Source: CAWKDG01 sp963848355 (GTDB lineage Bacteria; Actinomycetota; Acidimicrobiia; Acidimicrobiales; UBA8190). From it: 64,000 nt of DNA. The DNA lies in assembly GCA_963848355.1 (NCBI GenBank), contig CAWKDG010000003.1:1-64000 (forward strand). The letters run 5' to 3'. This document shows, piece after piece, positions 42,556 to 51,904 of the stretch; position 1 is the first letter of the stretch; each line of letters opens with the position of its first letter. The translations under genes and the position numbers were made by a program. The notes under the pieces were generated by a model. That model saw only the letters and a program-made list of their open reading frames with translations, had not been told where the DNA came from and did no database searches.

Positions 42556-43077
42556 ATGACCGCTGCCAAGGGTGAGCAAACCGCCTTCGTATACACGATC
42601 TACATCCTGGCGAGCCCCGAGCGCGTGTGGCAGGGCCTCACCGACCCCGGCTTGATGAAACATTACTGGCGGCACCAAAAGGCTGGTCCGAAAGCATTCC
42701 TTTCGGACTGGAAGAAGGGCTCCACCTACGACATGACGCACGACGATGTTGGGCTCGTCGTGAGTGGCTCTGACCAGGTCGTCCTGGAGTCTGATCCCCA
42801 TCGCCGACTGGCCTACAGCTGGCACACCATCACGCCTGAGTGGGCCGCCGCGGTCGACATGGACGAGGCGACCGCCGCCACCTGGCGGGCCGAGCCCCGA
42901 TCGAAGGTGGCATTCGACATGGAGGATGTCGGGCACGGCACGACCAAGCTGACGGTCACTCACGATGGCTTCGCGCCAGGCAGCGCAGTGCTCCCTGCGA
43001 TCTCCGAGGGGTGGCCCGCAGTCCTGTCGAGTCTGAAGACCCTGCTGGAGACGGGATCGTCGTTGCGTACCGCCTGA
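42556..43077 (+). CDS. SRPBCC (AHSA1/START-like) domain protein
   Basis: This 173-residue protein opens with the AHSA1 pattern FVYTIYILASPERVWQGLTDPGLMKHYW. LVVSGSDQVVLESDPHRRLAYSWHTI, TKLTVTHDGFAPGSAV and SEGWPAVLSSLKTLLETG follow, forming a helix-grip fold with a hydrophobic pocket. Such proteins bind lipophilic ligands or act as Hsp90-activator-like chaperones. Small actinobacterial members often pair with ArsR regulators, but none is adjacent here. Function unassigned. Confidence 0.82.
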   Translation: MTAAKGEQTAFVYTIYILASPERVWQGLTDPGLMKHYWRHQKAGPKAFLSDWKKGSTYDMTHDDVGLVVSGSDQVVLESDPHRRLAYSWHTITPEWAAAVDMDEATAATWRAEPRSKVAFDMEDVGHGTTKLTVTHDGFAPGSAVLPAISEGWPAVLSSLKTLLETGSSLRTA

Positions 43078-43152
43078 AAGGGGCCGTCGCCGCGACGTAC
43101 GAAGGCTGAGGCCATTGCTGACCGGATAGCGCACGAATCGCGGATTTATCGA

Positions 43153-43184
43153 CCCCGACCGAGAAGTGCCGGAGTCGGTCGGGG
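43153..43184 (+). terminator. strong hairpin after the SRPBCC gene
   Basis: CCCCGACCGA and TCGGTCGGGG form a perfect 10-bp stem with a 12-nt loop, 75 bp after the stop, with no T-run. The rest of the 43078-43554 gap holds no gene I can support. Confidence 0.45.
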
Positions 43185-43554
43185 TGTGAATCGACGGCCT
43201 CGCACGGTATTCGGTTGAGCCCGCAGGGGGTACCGATCACCCCTCAGGGTGCCTCGGATCTCCTGGACATCATCCGACGAGCCTGGCCTCGATCAGGGCG
43301 ACATCGCACATATTCCCAACGCCGACTGATCTCGGATGGTCCGGTTGGATCGCAACCGGAGCGGGGCTGTTTCACGGGGTCACCGCAGGGGCATCCTGGT
43401 CCGGGTGATCCAGATCGGCCTGAGGTTGGTCGGACTGCCCCCGTCAGGGCACACAGAACAGGCATTGCCGGGCGGTCCTTTCCTCCTGGTCCTGAGCCCC
43501 GTTAAGTTCGAATATTCGGAGCATCCTCGGCAGGTGTGGGCCAGACTGTGCACG

Positions 43555-44895
43555 GTGGCCGATATCCCTGTAACTCAATACGCACGAACCCCCGACGACG
43601 TCCATATCGCCTACCAGGTTGTGGGAGACGGACCGCTCGACATCGTCTACGCCAACAGCTTCATGGGTCACGTCGAGGCTTCCTGGGAGTATCCACGGGC
43701 AGCCCGCTTCTACGACCTCATGGCGCAGTTCTGCAGGCTGGTGCTCTTCGATCGGCGCGGAACCGGCATGTCAGATCCCTTCGTGGGCGACTTCACCATC
43801 GACGACCGCACAGCGGACATCAAGGCGGTGATCGACGCCGAGAGCCTTGCGGCGCCTGTGTTGCTCGGGTCCTCTGAGGGAGCCACCTCCTGCGCGTACT
43901 TCGCGGCCACACACCCCGGTCGGGTGTCGGCCCTGGTCTTGTTCTCTCCATGGATCGGCGGCCTCAAGAACGACGAGTTTCCGTGGGCGTGGCACCCGGA
44001 CTTCCTGGAGCTGCTACTGGCGACAGGCGACGCGGCCTGGGCAGATCCCACTGGGGCATGGGTCGTGACGAACGATCCCAGCTTGGCCGACGATGCGGAT
44101 GCGCTGGCCTGGTATGCCCGGTACTTTCGCCTGGCGGCCAGCCCCGCGCTGGCCAAGGCGCTGTTCGTTCACAACTCCAAGATCGACGTACGCGACGTGC
44201 TCCCCACAATCTCGGTTCCGACTCTGGTCATCCACCGCAAGGACGAAACCTGGGTCAACGTCGAATACGGACGGCTAGTGGCACGTTCCATCCCCGGTGC
44301 CAAGCTCCTGGAGATTCCGGGAACGGATCACCACATCTGGGAGCAGAATGCACCTGAAGTCGTCGAGGAGATCGAGGAGTTCCTGACCGGGGTCCGCCGG
44401 GGACGCACGAGCCAACGTGCGCTCAAGGCGTTGTTGTTCACCGATCTGGTGCGCTCCACAGAGACAGCGTCACAGATGGGCGACGAAAGTTGGCGTCAGC
44501 TGCTCGATCGGTACGAATCGAGTGTGGCTCGCCAGATCGCTCGCTTCGATGGTCAGTTCGTCAAGTCCACCGGTGACGGAATGCTGGCATCGTTCGACGG
44601 ACCCGCCCGAGCGATTCGTTGCGCTCTGGCGATCCGGGAGTCGACACGGGGCTTCGGTCTTGTCGTGCGCATGGGCATCCATACCGGCGAGGTCGAACTC
44701 CGGGCCGACGACCTCGGCGGAATCAGCGTCCATATCGCTGCAAGAATTCAGGCATTGGCCGATCCTGGTGAACTTCTAGTTTCCAGGACCGTCACGGACT
44801 TGGTAGCTGGTTCAGGCATCGAGTTCGATGAGCGTGGCGAACACGAGCTGAAGGGCGTTCCCGGTACCTGGCAACTCTTCGCCGCCAAGGGCTGA
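43555..44895 (+). CDS. alpha/beta-hydrolase fused to a class III adenylate/guanylate cyclase
   Basis: This protein has about 446 residues. Residues about 5-280 form an alpha/beta hydrolase (RLVLFDRRGTGMSDP, LLGSSEGATSCAYFAATHPGRV with the nucleophile elbow GSSEG, VIHRKDETWVN, GTDHHIW). Residues about 290-446 form a cyclase homology domain (ALLFTDLVRSTETASQMGD, FVKSTGDGMLASFDGPARAI, VRMGIHTGEVEL, GISVHIAARIQALADPGELLVS). Metal aspartates are in FTDLV and STGDG. This architecture is known from mycobacterial Rv1900c (LipJ). It should make cAMP or cGMP, with the hydrolase half sensing or processing a ligand. The start is GTG 43555 or GTG 43534; no good ribosome site is visible. Confidence 0.87.
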   Translation: MADIPVTQYARTPDDVHIAYQVVGDGPLDIVYANSFMGHVEASWEYPRAARFYDLMAQFCRLVLFDRRGTGMSDPFVGDFTIDDRTADIKAVIDAESLAAPVLLGSSEGATSCAYFAATHPGRVSALVLFSPWIGGLKNDEFPWAWHPDFLELLLATGDAAWADPTGAWVVTNDPSLADDADALAWYARYFRLAASPALAKALFVHNSKIDVRDVLPTISVPTLVIHRKDETWVNVEYGRLVARSIPGAKLLEIPGTDHHIWEQNAPEVVEEIEEFLTGVRRGRTSQRALKALLFTDLVRSTETASQMGDESWRQLLDRYESSVARQIARFDGQFVKSTGDGMLASFDGPARAIRCALAIRESTRGFGLVVRMGIHTGEVELRADDLGGISVHIAARIQALADPGELLVSRTVTDLVAGSGIEFDERGEHELKGVPGTWQLFAAKG

Positions 44896-44946
44896 CCCGC
44901 CCGATATCCATCGCCAACCACAACGGCGATATGTCAAGATCGGAGT

Positions 44947-45276
44947 ATGGACGATAGGGCCGTAGTGGTGCTCGACCAGGACGGCATTGTGCGGTTCTGG
45001 AGCGGCGGGGCTGTAAAGATCCTTCGCCATCAGCCGCAGGAGGCGATTGGCAGGAGCGTGGACTTCATCATCCCGGAGTACTTCCGGGATCAGCACTGGG
45101 CCGCGTTTCGACAAGCGATGATCGCCGGAGTCCTGCACGAGGCTCGCGACCAGTTCGTCGTCCCGGTCCAGGTTTCCGAGGAAGAAGTCATGCCCCTCGT
45201 TGCTTCCTTGGCGCTAATCACGGACGCCGCTGGACACCCGTGTGGCGCGGTCGCTGTCTTCATGGAGCAGGAGTGA
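44947..45276 (+). CDS. stand-alone PAS domain protein
   Basis: The 109 residues form one PAS domain and little else: VVVLDQDGIVRFWSGGAVKILRHQPQEAIGRSVDFIIPEYFRDQHWAAFRQAMIAG, then FVVPVQVSEEEVMPLVASLALITDAAGHPCGAVAVFMEQE. Stand-alone PAS proteins sense small ligands, redox or gases and pass the signal by protein contact. It starts 51 bp after the hydrolase-cyclase gene on the same strand, so the two may form a signalling pair. No heme- or flavin-specific residue could be assigned with confidence. Confidence 0.82.
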   Translation: MDDRAVVVLDQDGIVRFWSGGAVKILRHQPQEAIGRSVDFIIPEYFRDQHWAAFRQAMIAGVLHEARDQFVVPVQVSEEEVMPLVASLALITDAAGHPCGAVAVFMEQE

Positions 45277-45656
45277 TGATCGAGGAGCCGCACTAACCAC
45301 AGGGATGAATCGCTCCCGGGCACACGCAACACCCATCCCGTATGTGCCCAATTCCGAGTGGGGTCATGGCCAAGGCCGACCGATGTTTGGGCATCCTGTA
45401 CTCGGGGATTGCGCGTAACGTGTCATCCCTCGGTCCCGGGTCAGGTTGGGCCAGAGTCGGTTGACCTGGCCAACGAGCGACCCGCCCGGGATCGGCGTCG
45501 CTGAGCGATTCGACGTCGCTGAGCAATATAGAGCGGCCCCGATCACCCACAGAGTGCGAGGAGGTAGCGCAGAACCGGCAGTTCCGGGTGGGTTCCTGAC
45601 GATTTGGGGCAAGAGATGACGTTATTTCCGATCGGTCCGGCGGACCAGACCACTAC
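45277..45656. other. 380-bp gap, convergent genes
   Basis: No gene is supported between the PAS gene and the 3' end of the ClC gene. Only short open stretches are present. Confidence 0.4.
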
Positions 45657-47750
45657 TTACTCCAAATCTGCCGAGGGGCGAAGGGCGGATCCCTGAATCG
45701 GGAGTTCATTGCTCACTGCGGAAGGACCGGGAGCTGCCGGCGTCGCCGTTTCCGGAGCGTCTGTAGCCAGGAGGATCACTCGCTCGCCGACGCTTAGTAC
45801 AGCATCAGATCGGGGGGTAACGATTTCGCGCCCTTCGCTGATGGCGACCACCACACATCCCGTAGGCCAGGGGACGTCTTCGATGCGACGCCCCAGTTGT
45901 GGGGATTGAGACCCAATGGCGATCTCAATAACTTCGTAGCCCTGCAGGGGATTCCTAGGCTCATGGATGTGAGACTCAGCTTCGGCAAACTCGGCCGCCA
46001 TCGTGCCTTTCTCCGCATCGCTCGCCGACCCACTGAGGCTCTGGGCAATGGCTCGGATGATGTCTCGGCGAGTCACCCAGCCGATGAGATGATGGCGGTC
46101 TGGCGATAGGACCGGCAGGCCCACCAGTCCGTAGAGATCGAGTTGTCTGAGCGCCTGCTCTAGGGTCTCGTCTCCCAACAGAATCTGGGGCTGGCGGGTC
46201 ACGACCACCGCTCCCACCAGTGCTTCCCATTGCTTTCGGTCGATGGGGCCGGGTTGCGCTTCAGTCGGCGCATGCGCGACGAGTACCGTTTGCTCCCCCT
46301 GGGCAAGCGGCTGCATGACATCGGCCACGGTGAGCGTCTGCAGGACGCCCGTGGTCCGGGGTCGCTCGATGTCGATGCCACGCCGCAGGAGCTTCGTCGT
46401 GTAGATGTTGCCGTAGGTGAGCCTCTTCGAGACGGCGGCGGCGATGCCGGCGGCCAGCATCACGGGAAGCACCAGTGTGAAGTTGCCGGTCATCTCCACC
46501 ACACTGGCGATGGCCGTGAGTGGGGCCTGGGCAGCGGCGGCGAAGACCCCACCCATGGCCACGACGGCATAGATGGCCGGCGATCCGACAACCGACCCAA
46601 ACAGGTGATGGGCCGTCACCCCGAAGACCATGCCTCCCGCTGCCCCGGTGAACAGCGACGGGGCGAATACCCCACCGGAGCCGCCGATGGAGAGGGTGAG
46701 GCTGGAGGCCACGATCTTGCCCACCATGAGAATGAGGACGAACCACAGGACATAGTGACCGGCGATCACCTGGTTCATCACGGGATAGCCCACCCCGTAC
46801 ATCTGGGGGAGGGCGAGCAGGAGCGCCCCCAGTGCCACGCCACCGACCGCCGGCTTGGCCCACTCCGGCCGACCCTTCCACAGCTTCTCGGCCACATCCT
46901 CGAGTCGATACAGAAAGGCCTTGAATCCCACGCCGATGAGGCCGGCCAGGAGCCCGAGGAGGCCTATGAGCAGATAACTCGAATCGTGGCCGATCGACAG
47001 ATCGTGTGGTATCTGTCCGAAGAAGGGCGCCGAACCGAAGAAGGCGCGACTGACGAGATCGGCGGTGACGGCTGATAGCGCGGTGGCGCACAGCGCCTCG
47101 AGCGAGAATTCGCGCAGGATGATTTCGAACCCGAAGAAGAGCCCGGTGAGCGGGGCGTTGAAGGTGGCGGCGATTCCACCGGCCGCCCCACAGGCCACGA
47201 GAATCCGTAGCCGGAACTCGGACATCTTGACCAACTGTCCGAGCGATGAGGCGAAGGCCGATCCGACCTGGACGATGGGCCCCTCGCGGCCCACCGATCC
47301 GCCGGTGCCAATGCAGAGGGCGGAGGCCAACGCCTTCACGATGGTCACCTGGGGACGGATCCGCCCGCCATTCTCCGCCACCGCCAGCATCACTTCGGGC
47401 ACACCATGGCCCCGGGCCTCCCGGGCGAAACGCTGAATCAACGGACCGTAAAGCACTCCTCCGATGATCGGGATCAGGAGGAAGAAACCGATCCCCAACC
47501 ACGGGAGGTGCGAGCTGGCGATCCTTCCCTGTTGACCGAACTGCTCACGCCCCGTGGCCAGCCAGGTGAAGGCGAAGATCAACCAGCGAAACCCGACGGC
47601 ACCGAAGCCCGCTCCCACCCCGACCACGAGGGCCATCACCACAAGCCCGAGGCGCGAGCCCCGGAGCCACGTCACAACGAGTCCCAAGGAGAGATGAAGG
47701 GACCGATGGACCCGGGCTATCCAGGACCTGTCGGCAGCCTTAGCGGTCAC
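45657..47750 (-). CDS. clcA: ClC chloride channel/transporter with CBS pair and TrkA-C domain
   Basis: In this 697-residue protein, residues about 25-440 form the ClC membrane core with selectivity motifs GTGGSVGREGPIVQVG (GxGIPE region and GREGP), GIAATFNAPLTG and GSGGVFAPSLFTGAAGG. Two CBS domains follow (about 465-600, TVADVMQPLAQGEQTVLV and YGLVGLPVLSPDRHHLIGWVTRRD), then a TrkA-C/RCK-C-like domain at the end (YEVIEIAIGSQSPQLGRRIEDV, SVGERVILLATD). The CBS pair and RCK-C suggest nucleotide gating. It may help ion balance or acid resistance. Confidence 0.92.
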   Translation of the reverse strand: MTAKAADRSWIARVHRSLHLSLGLVVTWLRGSRLGLVVMALVVGVGAGFGAVGFRWLIFAFTWLATGREQFGQQGRIASSHLPWLGIGFFLLIPIIGGVLYGPLIQRFAREARGHGVPEVMLAVAENGGRIRPQVTIVKALASALCIGTGGSVGREGPIVQVGSAFASSLGQLVKMSEFRLRILVACGAAGGIAATFNAPLTGLFFGFEIILREFSLEALCATALSAVTADLVSRAFFGSAPFFGQIPHDLSIGHDSSYLLIGLLGLLAGLIGVGFKAFLYRLEDVAEKLWKGRPEWAKPAVGGVALGALLLALPQMYGVGYPVMNQVIAGHYVLWFVLILMVGKIVASSLTLSIGGSGGVFAPSLFTGAAGGMVFGVTAHHLFGSVVGSPAIYAVVAMGGVFAAAAQAPLTAIASVVEMTGNFTLVLPVMLAAGIAAAVSKRLTYGNIYTTKLLRRGIDIERPRTTGVLQTLTVADVMQPLAQGEQTVLVAHAPTEAQPGPIDRKQWEALVGAVVVTRQPQILLGDETLEQALRQLDLYGLVGLPVLSPDRHHLIGWVTRRDIIRAIAQSLSGSASDAEKGTMAAEFAEAESHIHEPRNPLQGYEVIEIAIGSQSPQLGRRIEDVPWPTGCVVVAISEGREIVTPRSDAVLSVGERVILLATDAPETATPAAPGPSAVSNELPIQGSALRPSADLE

Positions 47751-47905
47751 GGACCCAAATCGGCCTGTGCGTCATGACGACCCGCTGATCCGATGCCATC
47801 TTGCGATTCGTCCTGTCGCTCACCTCCCCAGACACCCAGAGTGTCGGTAAGGCCCTCCAAAGACGAAGACCGCCGAATCCACGCAAGCGAGCGAAGCCGA
47901 GGGAT

Positions 47906-48403
47906 TCACAGCTCCCAGCTGCGTTGCCAGTCGCCTTCGGGGACCTCGCCGGCGGCACGGCCGAAGGTTGTGAAGGCCAAGACGAGGGCGTCGCGCTCGG
48001 CCGGATCCACCGCCTCGAGGATGCGCTCGATCTCGGCCCGGCGGGACCGGGTGACACGTTCGACCAGGCGACGGCCGGCGGCACTCAGGTCCAACAGCAC
48101 CACGCGTCGATCGATGACGTCGCGCCGGCGAGTGATGAGATGTTTGCGCACCAGCCGGTCGCACATGCGGGTGGCCGTCGACGGATCGACTCCCAGGGCT
48201 TGAGCGAGGTCGACCGGCCGCTGTGCTCCTCGGGATCCGAGGACAACCAGCGCCCGGTATTGGGGCAGAGAGACCACCGATTCGTGCTCAGCCAGGGATC
48301 GGGCTGCCACGGCCACCAGGACCCGACTAGCGGTCAGGACGGCATCGGCCAACCGGTCGGTCTGGGTGCCGGGGGAGGTCCGTTGGCGGGTAGCGGTAGC
48401 CAT
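47906..48403 (-). CDS. MarR family transcriptional regulator
   Basis: This 165-residue winged-helix protein reads LPQYRALVVLGSRGAQRPVDLAQALGVDPSTATRMCDRLVRKHLITRRRDVIDRRVVLLDLSAAGRRLVERV, the full MarR DNA-binding region with the wing D-x-R. Helices on both sides form the dimer interface. ATG 48403 was chosen because the longer in-frame start would lie inside the operator. A perfect palindrome covers its promoter, indicating autorepression. Target genes other than itself are not obvious; the divergent side has only small ORFs. Confidence 0.9.
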   Translation of the reverse strand: MATATRQRTSPGTQTDRLADAVLTASRVLVAVAARSLAEHESVVSLPQYRALVVLGSRGAQRPVDLAQALGVDPSTATRMCDRLVRKHLITRRRDVIDRRVVLLDLSAAGRRLVERVTRSRRAEIERILEAVDPAERDALVLAFTTFGRAAGEVPEGDWQRSWEL

Positions 48404-48408
48404 ACAGC

Positions 48409-48426
48409 CATTGTAGCTATACAATG
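48409..48426 (-). promoter_or_regulatory. MarR operator (perfect 7-4-7 palindrome)
   Basis: CATTGTA-GCTA-TACAATG lies 6 bp upstream of the marR start, where it would overlap the promoter. The AT-rich palindrome stands out in GC-rich DNA and is the size of typical MarR sites. Confidence 0.8.
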
Positions 48427-48548
48427 AACGGCGTGTCTCAACCCAGATCGACTCGGGTCGTCCTGACTGCTCCGGACACCGGCGTCGGTGCCCTGGGTCC
48501 CCCTTCAGGTTGGGCCGCCTCCCGACCTGAGGGGGGACTGGGCCAAGG

Positions 48549-48857
48549 GTGCTGAGTGCGATGGTCCTGGTGGCGCCGACGTTTCACTCCGATGGCGTAT
48601 CGGCTGAGCTGCGGCGCCGGGAGGACGGGTGCGAGGTGCGCTTCATACGCCCTCGTGGATGCCACTCTGAGTACTTCTCCAGAGACACCGTTCGTGGCGA
48701 CATCGGCGCCCGCGCCGTCAAGAACGAGGGCAACGTCGTCCGGTATGTCGAGTCGTGTCTGCGGGCAGCGGGCTACGGGGGCATCAGCCGTCGACCCACT
48801 GTGGTGAACGCCGAAATTGCTGCCGTCTGGGATCTCATGCCATCCAGGGCCGCGTAG
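48549..48857 (+). CDS. small hypothetical ORF, doubtful
   Basis: This is a 102-residue reading (MVLVAPTFHSDGVSAELRRR and on) with no recognised domain, signal or membrane segment. It lies between the MarR operator and the copper genes and has no clear ribosome site, so it may be a chance frame. It is listed because the rest of the 480-bp gap is otherwise empty. Confidence 0.25.
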   Translation: MLSAMVLVAPTFHSDGVSAELRRREDGCEVRFIRPRGCHSEYFSRDTVRGDIGARAVKNEGNVVRYVESCLRAAGYGGISRRPTVVNAEIAAVWDLMPSRAA

Positions 48858-48905
48858 TTCGGAAGCGATCGAAAGTCGCCTCGTGTGTCAATTCCGGAGC
48901 AGGTA

Positions 48906-49166
48906 ATGCCGACCACTCCATCTGAGCCTGCCCGCACCGCCTCCATCCGCTTGACCGTCACGGGTATGCACTGCAGCTCGTGTCCCGCCTTGATCGAGGA
49001 AGCCATCGCTGACCACGCGGGTGTTGCTTTCGTCTCCGCTGACCTCCACGCAGCCGAAGCCCACGTTGTGTTCGACCCGTCCATCGTCTCCATTGATGAC
49101 CTTTGTGCCGTGATTGCTGATGCCGGTTACCGCGCCACTGTTCATGAGGATCCGTCGTGTCCGTAA
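48906..49166 (+). CDS. copZ: copper chaperone, HMA domain
   Basis: This 86-residue heavy-metal-associated domain has the metal site GMHCSSCPALIEEA (M-x-C-x-x-C). The ferredoxin-like beta-alpha-beta pattern follows, ending DLCAVIADAGYRATV. GGAGCAGG before ATG 48906 is the ribosome site. Its 3' end overlaps the start of the P-type ATPase by 10 bp. It should carry Cu(I) to that pump. Confidence 0.9.
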   Translation: MPTTPSEPARTASIRLTVTGMHCSSCPALIEEAIADHAGVAFVSADLHAAEAHVVFDPSIVSIDDLCAVIADAGYRATVHEDPSCP

Positions 49167-51844
49167 CGGAGACGACCACATCACCGTCGCTCACGGCGCC
49201 TCACCAAGAAGACACATCTCTGGTCACAACCGAGTTGACGCTCGGAGGCATGCACTGCAGCGCCTGCGCCACCCGGATCGAGCGGGCGCTCAATCGTATA
49301 CCCGCGGTGGCCAGTGCCTCGGTGAATCTGGCGACGACGCAGGCCTTCGTCGCCTATGACCAGTCAGCGACCACCGCCGATCAGCTCTGCCGGACGGTTG
49401 CTGATATCGGCTATTCGGCTGAGGTGGTTGATGCCACGGAACGCTCGGCCCGGCGCGAACACGACGACCACTGGGTTCTCCGTGGGCTTATCTGCTGGCC
49501 GCTGGCGGCTGGCGCGCTAGCTGTCTCTCTCTTCGCCCCCCAGACCGCAGGTCCGGGTTGGGTGGTGCTGATCCTGGCCGTCACGGTCGAATTCGCCGGC
49601 GGTTGGCCCTTCATTCACTCCGCGGCGCGCCTCTTGCGCCACGGGGGGACGAGCATGGACACCCTCATCGCCTTGGGCACCCTGGCAGCGGTGTCGGTGA
49701 ACGCCGTCGAGGTTATCGCCCTGGGCGGCCGTCATATTCATATCGGCACTGGCAGTGGTGCCTTTGCCGCGCGCCTGCATTTCGCCATGGCGCCGGTCAT
49801 CGTGACCATATTCGTGACCGCTCGGGCCGCCGAGTCCGGAGCCCGGCGCCGGGCTGCCGACACTATGCACTCGCTTCTCCTTCTACGTCCCCCGACGGCC
49901 CGCGTCATCGTTGGTCCCGACGACGAGGTCGGCGAGCTCGTTCCTCCCGAGAGCGTGCCGGTCGGCGCCCTCGTCCGGGTACGCCCGAATGACGCGATAC
50001 CCCTAGACGGGAGCATCGTGCGGGGATGGTCGTCCGTCGACGAGTCCATGCTCACCGGCGAACCGTTGCCGGTCGACCGGGGACCCGGGGACGAGGTCAC
50101 GGGGGGGACCCGCAACGGCATCGGGGCACTGGTGGTGCGTGTCGCGGTCGTGGCGTCGGAGTCGGTACTCGCCCATCTGCAACGACTCGTGGAGGAGTCC
50201 CAGCGGGACAAGGCGCCGCTGCAACGTTTGGCCGACCGGGTCAGTAGGGTGTTCGTCACGGCGGTGCTGCTGTTCGCCGCCAGCACCTTCATGCTCTGGT
50301 GGTTCGTGGCCAACGATCACGACGTTGCCGTCCTGAGCGGTCTGTCGGTGCTGCTCGTGGCCTGTCCCTGTGCCATGGGCCTGGCCGCACCCATGGCCAT
50401 GATGGTCGGATGCGGGCGGGCGGCGGCATTGGGAATCTTCGTTCGCAACGGCGATGCGCTCGAACGGTTGTCCCGGGTGGACACCGTCGTCTTCGACAAG
50501 ACAGGAACCCTCACCGAGCATCATGCCGTCGTCACCGAGGTCATCACTGTGGCCGGCATGCGACGGGACGAGGTGCTCGGCGCCGCTGCCGCTGTCGAGA
50601 TCGAGAGCGACCATCCCATCGCTCTGGCCATCAGAGCAGCCTGCGAGTTGCCCTCTCATGCTGAGGACGTGCGAGTTATCCCCGGCGTCGGCGTGGAAGG
50701 GCTGATCGGTGATCAACTCGTCCGGGTGGGCCGATTCGATCCCCGTCGCCTATCGGTATCACTGTCGAGCAAAGTATCGGAGCGTTGGGCACGAGGCGAG
50801 ACCGTCGTCCTGGTGGAACGTGGAGGCGATGTCATGGGGGCCATCGCCGTGGCCACGCCGCTCCGCCCTGAGGCGGCGCTCAGTGTCCGGCGACTGCACG
50901 AGATGAACATCAGAACGGCCATTCTCAGTGGGGACAGCCTGCCAGCTGTGCAAGTGGTCGGTGCCGAGCTCGGTATCGACGAACTCGAAGCGGGCCTGAG
51001 CCCTGGGGACAAGGTCGCTGCCCTACGCTCCCTGCGCCAGGGGGCACACCGCGTCGTCATGGTCGGTGATGGAGTAAACGACGCTCCCTCGCTGGCCATA
51101 GCCGATGTTGGATGTGCCATTGGCAGCGGATCCGATGCCGCCCTGGCCAACAGTGACATTGCCCTCCTCGGAAACGACCTCTATGGCGTCCCGGCGGCAG
51201 TGAGCCTGGCCCGGGCCACCTATGCGGTCATTCTGCAGAACTTCGGCTGGGCCATCGGCTACAACGTCGCCGCGTTACCCCTGGCCGCCGCCGGGCTCAT
51301 CGATCCGCTCGTGGCCGCCGCCGCCATGGGCCTCTCAAGCCTCCTGGTTGTCGGTAACAGCCTTCGCATTGCTCGTCTGGGCCGATCAGGACTTGCCGGA
51401 GTACGGGCCCCGCGCATATTGCGTGGGGCCAAAGGAATTGTGCTCTCCATCGTCTTACCCGTCGTGCTCTTTGCGTCGGCCACGGTGATCAGTCAGATCT
51501 TGTCGCCTGCTCGGGGTCAATCGCTTCTCCCGCAGCTGCCGACGATCACGACCGTGAACCTGCCTCGAGAGGGCGATGCCGAGGTCTACCTCAATCCCAG
51601 TACGCCGGGGATCAACGAGCTTCACGTCTACTTCTATCCGACATCCGCAGATACACGAATCAGCGCGGTACGCGTGACTGCCGAGCAGAAGGGGGAAACG
51701 CCGCAATTGCTGCGCGAGCTGCGAGCCAGCCCCATTCATTACATCAACTACGTTGTTCTAAGTCGCGGGAGCTGGGACTTCCATGTGACGGCCCATGTGG
51801 GCGATCAGGAGGAATCCTTTAGCGTTCAGCGGATAATTTCCTGA
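49157..51844 (+). CDS. copA: copper-translocating P1B-type ATPase with a C-terminal extracytoplasmic-type domain
   Basis: In this 895-residue pump, an HMA domain with GGMHCSACATRIERAL (about residues 30-95) is followed by eight membrane helices. These include the CPC ion site in VACPCAMGLAAPMAMMVGCG, the phosphorylation motif DKTGTLTEHHAV, the HP-like SDHPIALAIR, and GDGVNDAPSLAIADVG. After the last membrane helix (about 760-785) there is an extra region of about 110 residues (NLPREGDAEVYLNPSTPGIN..LHVYFYP..VLSRGSWDFHVTAHVG) that resembles the beta-sandwich of YtkA/CopC-like proteins. It exports Cu(I). The GTG start overlaps copZ. The appended domain is uncommon and could receive copper outside the membrane (inference). 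Confidence 0.92.
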   Translation: MSVTETTTSPSLTAPHQEDTSLVTTELTLGGMHCSACATRIERALNRIPAVASASVNLATTQAFVAYDQSATTADQLCRTVADIGYSAEVVDATERSARREHDDHWVLRGLICWPLAAGALAVSLFAPQTAGPGWVVLILAVTVEFAGGWPFIHSAARLLRHGGTSMDTLIALGTLAAVSVNAVEVIALGGRHIHIGTGSGAFAARLHFAMAPVIVTIFVTARAAESGARRRAADTMHSLLLLRPPTARVIVGPDDEVGELVPPESVPVGALVRVRPNDAIPLDGSIVRGWSSVDESMLTGEPLPVDRGPGDEVTGGTRNGIGALVVRVAVVASESVLAHLQRLVEESQRDKAPLQRLADRVSRVFVTAVLLFAASTFMLWWFVANDHDVAVLSGLSVLLVACPCAMGLAAPMAMMVGCGRAAALGIFVRNGDALERLSRVDTVVFDKTGTLTEHHAVVTEVITVAGMRRDEVLGAAAAVEIESDHPIALAIRAACELPSHAEDVRVIPGVGVEGLIGDQLVRVGRFDPRRLSVSLSSKVSERWARGETVVLVERGGDVMGAIAVATPLRPEAALSVRRLHEMNIRTAILSGDSLPAVQVVGAELGIDELEAGLSPGDKVAALRSLRQGAHRVVMVGDGVNDAPSLAIADVGCAIGSGSDAALANSDIALLGNDLYGVPAAVSLARATYAVILQNFGWAIGYNVAALPLAAAGLIDPLVAAAAMGLSSLLVVGNSLRIARLGRSGLAGVRAPRILRGAKGIVLSIVLPVVLFASATVISQILSPARGQSLLPQLPTITTVNLPREGDAEVYLNPSTPGINELHVYFYPTSADTRISAVRVTAEQKGETPQLLRELRASPIHYINYVVLSRGSWDFHVTAHVGDQEESFSVQRIIS

Positions 51845-51904
51845 TGGTCTTGTCCCCGCGACCGCCGGTAGCGCGAGAACCGCTCAGCCCGGAAAGTTTC
51901 TAGT

